From Pachypanchax playfairii (lineage: Eukaryota > Chordata > Actinopteri > Cyprinodontiformes > Aplocheilidae), in contig SSNP01000067.1 of the NCBI GenBank assembly GCA_006937955.1, forward strand, positions 2,660,752 to 2,724,751: a DNA stretch of 64,000 bases, in the 5' to 3' direction. The stretch's first letter is position 1. Each line of letters opens with the position of its first letter. Under the pieces are notes generated by a model. That model ran no database searches. It was not told the origin of the DNA and saw only the letters and a list, made by a program, of their open reading frames with translations. The translations under genes were made by a program, and so were the position numbers. Shown one piece after another: positions 14,801-24,282 of the stretch.

Positions 14801-16399
14801 ACTACACAGTCACGGGATCCCTGTGGGGCTGTTCTCCTACACCTGACCCCCTAATCGCTCCAGAAAATCTGATCTTGTGTCTGAGAAGCAGCACAAATAG
14901 GCTTACAGAGAATTTACATGCCAAGCTGCTTCTTTGAAATCTGGGGAAAAAAATAAAATAAAACTGTGATGATGGAGTTAACTGGACCCTGACAAACCTG
15001 TTACGGCTCCGCCCACATTCCAGTTAGGTGATATGTAGCGAGAAGATGCTAACACGTGCAAACATTTCTGCACATACAATTCCAAACATTCACTGTTTAT
15101 TTTCTCCTGTTATGTTCAATCACATCTAAATAAACATTCGTTTCTTTCTACACACCGCTGTGTAACTTAATAATCAGACCAATAAATCCATTTTTATTTG
15201 GGTTTGAGACTTTGTGACACATCTCACATGCTACTAAATGTTTCTTTGTGGGAAAAGTGCATACTTTCACAATGTAATCAGTTCCGCGACTGAATGCCCT
15301 GGAAAAATGAAAAGATGACCAATGAGAACAAAGATGTTTAAAGAAACCGACAAAAAGAAGAACTGAAACTAAAGATTGTCTCTGTTTCAGACTGTAAATC
15401 TGTTTCTTAACAACTGATTAATCACTTGTATGATGATGAAATCAGGCAACACAAACAGTGACAGACATTTATATTTAATCTACACTGTTGACCAAACACC
15501 AGGTTTAACTGATAACACAACTGAGCTTTAGCTGTTTGGTAAAATAAAGTGCAACACATATGGGTGTTTCTCTTGTTCTTTAGTTTGTTGCTTCATGAGT
15601 GAAGAGTTTCTGCTGTTTGGCAACAGCAAAAATACAATTTATTTGTATTTTCTGTCCTGTAGGGCTGTTATATCGGTGAATTTCTTTTAAAATATGCTAA
15701 TATTGAATATATATTGACAGGAGTGAAGAATACAACCCCCACCCCCACTCAAGAACAAAAAGCCTTTCAGACCAACATTTTATGTGTTGAAGAAGAATAG
15801 GTAACAGTGTTTCAATAGGGAAGGTAAACAAGGAAGTAAAAACAAACGCATCAGGAGAAGAAGAGAAAGCGACACAGGAGAGTTTATTTGACAATGTGAA
15901 CACAGAAATCTGAAATTGGTTTCAAATCAAACTCCAAATTTGGTCTCTGAGCAGTGGGTGAGTCAGCTCCTGCTCCTGTTTTTGGTGGGCCAGACTTCAT
16001 TTGAATTTCCTCTAATTTAATTAAATGAATTAAATATTTGGGTTATATCTGTACATAAAACCAGAATACTAAGCAGGAAGGGGATGAAGGATGTCCCGCG
16101 ACAGAAAAGGCCAGAGGACTGGAGGCTTCGGAGATGTTTATCAAATTAAATCACAACACTGATTTATACAAATTATAAACCTTTACGCAACACACGCGCT
16201 GTAAAATAAGAAGGCGCGTTTAGAAAGAATCAACGCGCTTCTGTCGAAAAACCATCCAACACGCTTCAGGCCTCCTTAGAATATTCGTTGTTCTGTATTC
16301 AAACCACTGCAGGTGGAGAAAAAAAAGGAAGCGACTTACCCAAAACACCAAGCTGAGGAAGAGGAGGATGGTCTTAGACGTACAGATTCCGCAGTCCAT
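8865..16399 (-). CDS. tspan36: tetraspanin-36-like membrane protein, 7 coding exons
   Basis: A four-pass tetraspanin organising membrane microdomains; fish tspan36 is known from pigment cells. CDS exons are complement(join(8865..8945, 10113..10196, 10330..10473, 11119..11214, 11324..11398, 11604..11795, 16340..16399)), 732 nt and 243 residues. All introns are GT-AG and all junctions are phase 0. Visible features are an N-terminal MDCGI, TM1 (about 10-32), a small loop, TM2 and TM3 rich in I/V/A, the inner GCC motif after TM2, the large loop with CCG (near residues 130-132) and further SCC and Cys residues, TM4, and a cytoplasmic end YEALYG. Loop NNYTS and KNSTK are N-glycosylation sequons. 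Intron 1 (4.5 kb) hosts a Tc1 transposon. The symbol rests on the MDCG start and the close fit to fish tspan36; tspan3-like is the alternative. Confidence 0.88.
9605..9890. repeat. possible short MITE in tspan36 intron 6
   Basis: The block begins TTACTGTAATTTCC, followed by an 'actataagcagcta' motif seen in common fish repeats, and ends GGTTACTGTA. The ends are therefore weakly inverted. No coding content. The call rests on family resemblance only. Confidence 0.35.
12132..13735 (+). mobile_element. Tc1-type transposon, nearly intact
   Basis: A 1604-bp element flanked by TA dinucleotides (12130-12131 and 13736-13737), as expected for Tc1/mariner insertion. Its terminal inverted repeats are about 200 bp each (12132-12331 and 13535-13735), start CAGTGGGGC, and differ only in one A-rich patch about 130 bases in. 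Such close arms suggest a young insertion. It sits in intron 1 of tspan36, antisense to that gene, and carries one transposase reading frame. Confidence 0.95.
12495..13507 (+). pseudogene. Tc1 transposase with a single frameshift
   Basis: DD34E transposase of the Tc1 family. The first 75 codons (12495-12722) encode the paired-like helix-turn-helix DNA-binding region, ending at a premature TGA. The rest (from about 12719 to the TAA at 13505-13507) is open in another frame. The junction is explained by loss of one base near 12714-12720. The catalytic triad is visible: WSDET (first D), QHDND (second D) and NPIENLW (E), with 34 residues between the second D and E. The remainder is uninterrupted, so one indel, or a sequencing error, separates this copy from an open frame. 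Confidence 0.92.
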
Positions 16400-16530
16400 G
16401 TTGTTAAAGCGAGCTAAATAAGACTGGAGTGGAAATAAAACACTTTGCTTTTTATCTCTCAGACCACCGAGTTCCTGCTACCGCCTCAGTCACAAGTTTC
16501 CTCCGTCTGACTGCTGCTTTGACTGTGAGA

Positions 16531-16703
16531 TCACATGGTCACATGACTCAGGAAAGCATGATGAGCAGCAGAGCAGGTCCCACCACTCCTCCATCACAAC
16601 AACACGGACAACTTCAGCGAAAAATGCTACTAATATTTCACTGTCGTGACTGTTTAAGAAAGAAAAAAATCTGCACAAAAAAAAAAACAGTTTGTCACGT
16701 GAC
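16531..16703 (-). promoter_or_regulatory. tspan36 upstream region with MITF/TFE-type E-boxes
   Basis: Upstream of the tspan36 start codon (16397-16399, minus strand) lie TCACATG at 16531-16537, GTCACATGAC at 16538-16547 and a perfect palindrome GTCACGTGAC at 16694-16703. TCACATGA and GTCACGTGAC are the M-box and CLEAR-type sites bound by MITF/TFEB/TFEC-family factors. In fish these factors drive pigment-cell and lysosome-related genes, which fits the known pigment-cell expression of tspan36. Binding is inferred, not shown. Confidence 0.5.
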
Positions 16704-18560
16704 CATTTTCAGGTAAAGTCTTTTTTTCAGGTTACAATGTGCCACATTGACAAATAATCCTTTAATTTTAAATTAAATGTAGTTTCTGTCAGTCATGACT
16801 CTATGAATTAAGTCCAGACTTTTGTTGTATGTTACAGCAGTGGTGATAAAGTGAAAGAAAATGTCAAAATGAGAGAGTTGGGGTTTTTACATGAAATAAT
16901 CAGGAATAATCCGGGAGCGCAGTCAAAAATGACCCTACCACACTTTAAACAACCTGATACTGAACACACAAGAGAAAGTTTCAGCTTCTAACTATAACAC
17001 AAGTCACTCAGAGAGTTAAATCTCTTTCTGTCAAGAAAAATCCAACTCAAATGAACTTTGACACATAACATTTCCATGATAAGATACGAGGTCATCCAGA
17101 TAAAAAGGGTTTTTTACAACAAGTCTAAAGTTTTAACAAATAGAAAAAGTGAAATTAAAGGCAACTTGTCAGACATGTAAAGTGTGTTGAGATTAATATC
17201 TAATTACAGAACACACGATCCGAGGAGATTTTGACTAAATTAGATCTTTAGGTTATTATTTTAGGTCACTTCAAGCAGTCCAGTTATGTCATACAGGTGG
17301 ATCAGTACACTGTTTATTATCATTTCTCTAAATAAAGGCAATAAAAATGATGTGTGTCTGTAGTTTGGTGTGAAAAAACGATTAGAGCTTCAACTAGTTT
17401 TAATACAAACCACAAATTTGAACAAATACAATCGAACCGGCAGACTGATTCAGCGTGTCATCACTGCTTAAACATTGTCAGATGTTTCCTTTCAGCTGCT
17501 TGAGAAACTTATTCAAACATTCAGGGAAATTATGAGCCGTTACGGTGCTTCATCCTTTAGGCAGGGGAAGTATTCAGTAAACAGCCCATATGAACACATC
17601 CTGCGGTATATCTAGTTTTAATGTTGCATCACATGTCCTGGTGCTCTCAGATGTGCAGATATGTGTGAGTGACCTTTGCCTTTCAAGCAAAACCATCAGC
17701 ATGTGTACTAAAAACAAAGTTCTGGACCAATTACTGTCCCAGATCTGTTCAAGCAGAAGCAGAAAAAAACACTTCCAGTCTATGGATTTAAACAAAAGTG
17801 GTGTTCAGTGTGTTTGTAGCTCAGGCTGTGAATATATTTTATATATACATTGCAGTATAATGAAGCTATTAGCAGATTGTCAGGGTTCATTCAAACCACT
17901 GTTAATGTTTAATTTATTTGAAGAATTTTAAAAGTCAAATTAAAGAAATCAATAAATCTAATACGCAAGAATGGAAATTTAACACCAAAAGTTACGTTTA
18001 ATGGCACAAATTGATGAAATTGTGAAAGATAATTTCCTTTTTTCCACTTAGTTCTCAGGATATCTGCTTTTTCCATTTGACCTGTGAACTAGACAACAGG
18101 TGACAACACCCTCATATGACCTGCGTCACCTGATGAACCATGTAGCTAATGTTAGAAAACATCGGTCAATAATAAGTAGACAGTGAGACAAAAAAAATGA
18201 AACTCGGCCATAAAGAAAACAAACTTCAGAAGAAGATAGAAAGATTTATTAAAGGTCACAAGTACAGTTCATGTTTTCTCTCTCGAGATGCTTTTAATGT
18301 CACGTTCAAGCAGCTGACAGGGACACACAGTCTGTTAGCACAGAATCCAACTTGTGCATTTAAGTACTCGTCTTCTTAAAACGTCTACAGAAAACTATTA
18401 AAACAATTACATAGAATATCTGTAAGCAATGTAATAATTTTATTTTTTCTTTAATAATAACTAATACTGTAATAACTAGTTGTGTTCGGAGGCATGAAAT
18501 TCCAACAAAGTAAGTTTCTAAACATTTCTCATTGATCATGATTATTTTCTGAATTTAGCC
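16704..18560. other. intergenic, nothing recognised
   Basis: AT-rich sequence between tspan36 and the linker-histone gene. Short ORFs, the largest 113 codons at 17590-17931, show no homology I recognise and no splice context. Confidence 0.5.
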
Positions 18561-19350
18561 TTAAAGAGGCCCTTCCATTAAAAATGGTTTTTCAGATGTT
18601 TCTGTTGAATATTTTAGCCCCACAGGTGTTCTTACCTTCATAGTGGGTGTGAAAACAGTAAGGATGGGACTAAATATTGTTTGGCAAAATATCGCGATAC
18701 AAAACGTGACGAAATGCATCGAGTATGAAAAAACTAGATCGCGAAATAAAGACACTGCTACGTCAGTGCCCAGTGAGCGTGTCTTTTCCACGGCAGGAGA
18801 CATTGTGTCAGCTCAGAGATCACTGATTACACCAGAACATTTTGATATGTTAGTAATAAACAAGTTGTGATTATATAGTAATATTTTTTTCTTTTTTTGA
18901 TATCGTATCATGACGTATCGTTTCGTGACTCTGACATATCGAGGTGCACCGTATCGTGAGCTTAAGTGTATCGTCCCATCCCTAGAAAACAGGTCAACAA
19001 CTTCTCTTTCAGTTTTTATCTCTCAAACTACACAGGTGGCGATAAAGCCCGAGTTCGAACAGCCTGTATTTGTTTTGTGACAGCTCCTTTGTTTGTTAGT
19101 ATTCGGCAGCTCCCTGAGTTGAAACCACGCCTAGCATGCTGCTGGCTAAAAGCTGTTAGCATAAGACGTAGCAAACAGGAAGATACGACGTCTGCTGTTG
19201 CCATGCGCAGCGGGGCAGGAAACAGTATACCTTGCTCTCATAGGCTAGTTTGTTAGCCAATCTGAGTCCAGCAAATTGAATAATGAATATTAATGAGTTG
19301 CTACCCAAAGCCTGACAAAACCAGCGGAATCTTGATGCAGAGAGATTGAA
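18561..19350 (-). mobile_element. TTAA-ended MITE, family 1, copy C, split by hAT
   Basis: Inverted copy of the repeat at 2131-2664 and 29440-30016. It starts TTAAAGAGGCC at 18561 and runs to about 19350, where similarity stops, so the far end is missing. A 326-bp hAT element plus its 8-bp duplication interrupts it. Joining the two halves recovers the sequence seen at about 29930-29970. Confidence 0.75.
18659..18984 (+). mobile_element. short hAT element with 8-bp target duplication
   Basis: A 326-bp insertion with terminal inverted repeats TARGGATGGGAC and an exact 8-bp duplication GAAAACAG at 18651-18658 and 18985-18992. The uninterrupted sequence exists in MITE copy B. An 8-bp duplication is diagnostic of hAT transposons. 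Inside, 18643-18870 is open and ends with the hAT C-terminal dimerisation signature (ERVFSTAGDIVSAQRSLI, then NKL). This is therefore an internally deleted autonomous element that kept the 3' end of its transposase gene. Confidence 0.9.
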
Positions 19351-21010
19351 AGGTCTGGTCAGTGCATCAGATATTTGATAAGTGGTGACAAAAAGTCAAG
19401 AAAGATCAGAGGAAGATCATCTATTGGTGGAAGGACTTCAGTAAGGAGCCAAAACTCTCAGCGTACAGAAGATAGTTATTGTACATTTTTAATAGTCATC
19501 ACCATTTGGAGACACTGATAAACTCATATTTGCTTAAAGTCTGTACTGAAAAAAACACAATAACTTGAATGTTATTCGCAGGGTGACGTTGTTTGTGTCT
19601 GTCCATGTGACTCCAATGAGAATCAGCTGTTCTTCACCAGAAACCTGATGTGAATTAGTTTGCTGTGGGCTCCATCTGGGATATTCAGCGACCTCTACAT
19701 AATGTAGGAAGCTGAAGACGATGCTGACTCTCCACTAACAGGCCAAAAACAGAACTGCAGTTCCACTGAAACTAACCTCACTTTGTTGTACTTTCTCTGT
19801 GTTTGTATCTTTACGTGTGACTGGATGTGACACTATCAGCGCTCCACAGAAGGCACCACTGTGCTTGCCAATCTTCTCCCTCACAAACACACACATAACA
19901 CTTGTTATCTCATACAAATAAACCTAAAAATTACAAGAGAGACTGGAGGAAAGTATTTGTTTGGTTTGATGAAATCTTTGACTTTTTTCATCCAAATCAT
20001 CATGTATAAATTTACTTTATTATCAAATGAAGCAGGAGAACTGTATTTTAGAATATGTGAACAGACATGCAGTTTAGTTTCTAAAACATACTTTTTTGTA
20101 GTGATTTAGGTAATTTAAAAATATATATAGTTTTTTTTTTCCAGTAGTAACAGTTTTAATATTTTATGTTTACTGAAGCAAACTAAAACAAAATGTTGCA
20201 ATTGATTTAATAGCTATTTATGGAGAATGAGACCAAAGTTCTAAATTCTTGGGGATTTTATGGTGTCCTGTTCTTGTTAATATGAAAAAAAGGATGTGAA
20301 ACCACAGATTAATATTTAAGATGCTCAAAATAGAAATAAAGACATTTACACCAACATCAGCCCCTAACTGATAAGACGAGTTAATATTACAAAAAACCTG
20401 GGAAATTAATCTTAAATTTTTTTTCACCCACCCTTCTCTTCTCTACTCTTATTCAGGTCCCTTTCCCTCCACAAATTGTTTTTTACTTTTATTGGCAACA
20501 TGTGATCACATGTTATTTAATTTACTGTCACTCAGTATTTTTCCCATCATCTTATCACTGAGAACCATTTTTGTTTATGATTGTTTCAGACATTTTTATC
20601 TACGAAGAAGTTTCACTTCTTCATAACCTCATGATAACCTCAACTCAGATGGAAGGCAGCTGTGTTTGTTTGCTCGTCTTTCAATAGATTCTTCAGGCAA
20701 ATTTAACTGAAATAAAACCTAATTTTGTGGATAATATTTCATAAACATCATATTCTTTAAGCTTTTTTAATTACAGCTCTCTGCTTTCAGTTGTTTGGTA
20801 GCTGAAATCTAAAGAAATGTTCAAAATGCCCATCTTGAATCCTGATTGACACCTGTCAGCTGTTGTATGGGGCAAAAAACTGGAATATATTTGATCAAAT
20901 CTTTAATAAAAATATTGCTATATGAAGCTAAGACTCTGAGTATTTTTTAAAGATGCTTTTGTATAAAAATGTCATTATTTCCTAAGAGTTTTTACTGAAT
21001 AATCCTGCTA
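19351..21010. other. intergenic, nothing recognised
   Basis: AT-rich spacer upstream of the histone gene. No exon, RNA gene or complete repeat could be supported. Confidence 0.5.
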
Positions 21011-21014
21011 CAGA

Positions 21015-21107
21015 AAACACAACCTTGATCATGTCAGAGAAGGTGAAGAAGATTCTCTGAGCAGAGGCTGGATTGACTCTACACGGTTCTCATGTGGGTC
21101 TTTAAAA
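21015..21107 (+). promoter_or_regulatory. linker-histone promoter: H1 box and TATA-like element
   Basis: AAACACA at 21015-21021 matches the H1 box found about 100 bases upstream of transcription in H1 genes. A TATA-like CTTTAAAAACC lies at about 21098-21108, roughly 80 bases further on and 90 bases before the start codon. The spacing fits a classical H1 promoter. Functional use is inferred. Confidence 0.5.
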
Positions 21108-21194
21108 ACCCTGATCCAGTCCCCAAGACCAGCAGAGATACTCCTCTGTCCTTTGACCTCACCTGACCTGATCCTATAGTGCTCCAGCTTCACA

Positions 21195-21662
21195 ATGTCT
21201 TCTGCTGTGATTGCTCCCAAAAAGAGAGTCAAGAAGAAAACAGGTCCTACTGTTTCAACCCGGATCCTGAAGGCTGTGGCCGCGTCCTCTGAGCCCGGCG
21301 GCTTGTCTCTGGCCGCTCTGAAGAAAGTTCTTCAAGCCGGTGGATATGATGTGGTGAAGAACAAAACCAGGATCCTCGTCGCCATCAAGCGCTTGGTGAC
21401 TAAGAAATCTTTGGTCCGGACTAAAGGCTCGCTCAAGCTGAGCAAAAAGCCCCCCAGACCTCGAAAGAGGAGGGTGGTGAAAAAGAAGAAGCCCAAAGCA
21501 AAAAGGGCCAGAAAGAGAACCAGCGTGAAAAAAGCAGCCAAGAAGTCACCAAAGAAGAAGAGGAAGGCAAAGAGCCCCAAGAAAGCCGCAAAGAAGCCAA
21601 AGAGGTCCAAAAAGACCAAGGCCAAGGTGTCCCGCACCAGAACCAGGGCCGCCAAGAAGTGA
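21195..21662 (+). CDS. linker histone H1-like protein, intronless, divergent
   Basis: A 155-residue linker histone binding nucleosomal linker DNA. A short basic N-terminus (1-16) is followed by the winged-helix globular domain (about 17-85, with SLAALKKVL and GGYDV as in canonical H1) and a K/R-rich tail (86-155) with two SPKK motifs and no acidic residue in the last 60. It is shorter than somatic H1 (about 190-220). The wing after TKG lacks about five residues of the usual glycine/serine loop. There is no intron. The 3' flank has AATAAA at 21840-21845 and no canonical histone stem-loop, suggesting polyadenylated, cell-cycle-independent or tissue-specific mRNA. Sperm- or oocyte-type H1 is plausible, but the subtype is not determined. 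Confidence 0.88.
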   Translation: MSSAVIAPKKRVKKKTGPTVSTRILKAVAASSEPGGLSLAALKKVLQAGGYDVVKNKTRILVAIKRLVTKKSLVRTKGSLKLSKKPPRPRKRRVVKKKKPKAKRARKRTSVKKAAKKSPKKKRKAKSPKKAAKKPKRSKKTKAKVSRTRTRAAKK

Positions 21663-21839
21663 AGGCTGCGCCCTCAAAGGGGTTTTCTTCAGCCTTTCAC
21701 TCTGTGTGGACTAAGATGCTTCAATCTAATTTTGCTTTGGCTGTTTTATTTTAGTTTATCTCTAAAATACTGACCCCCGCCCTCCTTTCACCCCTCTCCC
21801 TGTTGGTCTTGATGTATTTGACAGAAACGCATTGTTGGA

Positions 21840-21845
21840 AATAAA
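21840..21845 (+). terminator. polyadenylation signal of the linker-histone gene
   Basis: AATAAA about 180 bases after the stop codon, in an A/T-rich context. Confidence 0.6.
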
Positions 21846-24142
21846 ATTATTTTCTTATAAAGAGAAAAGCGTGAAATGTTGTTTGTAGACTTCGCACTTT
21901 CTCATCCACCTCTTATCAGTATTATTCAGGGAGGAGACGGTGGAAACTTTATATCTGAGCTGCGTTTTCTGATGAGTTTCTGAACGATGGACGCGGCTGC
22001 AGCTCTGAAATAATCTGATCCGCTACTGACATTATTAAAAGAAAATAGTGTGTTTTATAAACGTATAGAAATTATCTTAATTTTCTCCTCTTGACTATGT
22101 TTTAGGACACATAACTACTTTGTGAAACAATATTATTTTTTTATTTTTCTCAAAGTGGTCTAAAGAGCGCACATGAATTTGTGGAGACGCGCTTTTACGC
22201 ACCACAATGAAAGTAGATCCGCCTGTTCTACTCAGCCAGACCGCATTTAGTCATGACATTTGACATGTATGTAAAATACATGCATGGACAAGTAGGTGTT
22301 GATGTGCTTTCATTTTGCTTTGATAAACCAACAAAACAAAAAAGAGTAGCCTGCTGTCGCTCATGTCCGCATGTAAAACATCAGAACACTGAGAAGAAAG
22401 ACATTCCGTTCCGAAGCGAGGGGCTTTGGTTTCATCTTATCTGCAAAAGAAAACGAACATTATTTAAAATATATTCAAGATTGTAAATTATACTGATTTC
22501 AAAAGCAGATCAGCAACTAAGACATCAAAAAGAAAAATAACCAGTGAACCTAAAGTTAAAGGAAAACATGAGGAACGTTATGGTAAATGCCCATTCATCT
22601 TTTTTTTTTCTCTGATGTTCGATGTTGTAATGAGAGTGAAATTAAATAGACCAGGAAGCACGTGAGTGTTCGTGTGGAGCTCTGACTCACAGGTTTAGCG
22701 GTTCTGAGGTTTTTGTTGCCATCTGCTGGATGAATCGTTAAACGCACTGAAGAAATCTGCGGCCTCTCGCGTTTCCGCTCCTTTTCTGTGAAATCCAAAT
22801 ACACAATTGTCTTTTTCTATAAGAAACCGGTTAGTGCAACTGAGTCTTTTATAAACACAATCTACCCAAACTGCCTTCAATAATACTTTTTTGAAGAGTA
22901 GAAGCTGTATGTTTTTTTTGCATGTGTTGTGTTTTTTTATTACAGTAATAAACACATAAAATAGTCTAGTTTTGACATGAAACTGGAGAGACTGGAGAGA
23001 AGAGAAAGAGAAAGCAGATAAATGGAAACTTTCACGTATTCATTGTCACAAATCAATCCACAACATGCAGGGAGGAAAATAAGGGACTTTCCAATTGTCG
23101 TTGGTGTTTTATAAGTCTGAAGTAACTGTGTAGTAATTCTTAACCCACACTGTAAATTTGGTCCCACCTTGAGTTTGTTTAATCAGTACAGATAAGAAGG
23201 TTGTCTGGCAACTAGGACATTTTTCTGATTTTTGGAGTGATGTCAACTCATGTGATTTTTTTACCCACGTGAAAACCCCAACCACTTCCTCTTCTTGGCG
23301 GGACTTTGTTTGTGCATCTACTTTCTGTTCCCAGTTTAAAGAGGAAACTTATTAACATGTATATCTCGTCTTGATCTATAAACGTCAGATAAAAAAAGTG
23401 CATCCTCTTTTTTATTTTAACAACCTTCATCTCGTTAGTGGAAACTCCAGGCCTCCTTGTTTTTGCTCACTTTAACTGAACACTTTGTCTCAATAAAAAG
23501 GTCAAAATCAAACAAAGATGAATCATTTTTTAAATACTTTTTACACCAAAATGAATACATGACTCAACATAATGTATCCTTTTCAAATAAACAAACTATT
23601 TTCGGCAGATTTTTGTGACTTCTGCTTTTTCTCCCCAGCACACTGATAAATCCTTTAAATCGCTTCAGTCAAAGCTGCTATGTTGCATTGAGTAAATGAT
23701 TATTTTATGACTCTGATCTTTACACAATACTGAAACTGATCTGCTTTAATGGGGTATTTTACTGTACTCTGAGATAAAATGTAATAAATGGACTTCTGAA
23801 TGGTATAACTAAATTGTGTATGTGTTTTCAGGTTGGAGCAGTGTTGTTTCCTGTATGTTTAAATTCATATTTCTATTTATTTACAGAATATGTATTTGTG
23901 TTGTATCTTATCTTAACCCATAGAATCCCAAAACAATTTCAGGTAAAATGCATGTTTTGTCAAACTATTGTTCTTATTCAGTGCTCACGATCTGTTAATT
24001 ATAATCCGAATTTTCAGCAATGAAATAAATAAATACATTATTTTAGATAAAGGTAAGTTCTCTAGTTAAAAAAAAAACAGAACTGGTTTCTTTCCCTTTG
24101 CTTGGTCATTTTTACTGTATCTCTGAGTAAAAATAAACAGTG
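21846..24142. other. intergenic, nothing recognised
   Basis: Spacer between the histone gene and mpeg1 copy 1. No supported exon, RNA gene or complete transposon. Confidence 0.5.
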
Positions 24143-24205
24143 GAAATGAAAGTGAAAACAATATCTCCACCCCATGTGGGCAAGTTGAAACAATGTTCCT
24201 CTTTT
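24143..24205 (+). promoter_or_regulatory. IRF/ISRE and PU.1-like motifs upstream of mpeg1 copy 1
   Basis: GAAATGAAAGTGAAAAC at 24143-24159 contains GAAAGTGAAA, an exact match to the GAAANNGAAA interferon-stimulated/IRF element, about 125 bases before the start codon. On the minus strand AAAAGAGGAA (24196-24205) resembles the PU.1/Spi1 site. Both factors control macrophage genes, so this is a fitting myeloid promoter. Neither motif is found next to copy 2. Confidence 0.5.
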
Positions 24206-24282
24206 GAGAAGGCAGGACTTAGCTTGAGCTTTAAATTAAGTTCCACAGTCCCCCCCCAGTCCTCATTTCTGACAGATCCATC

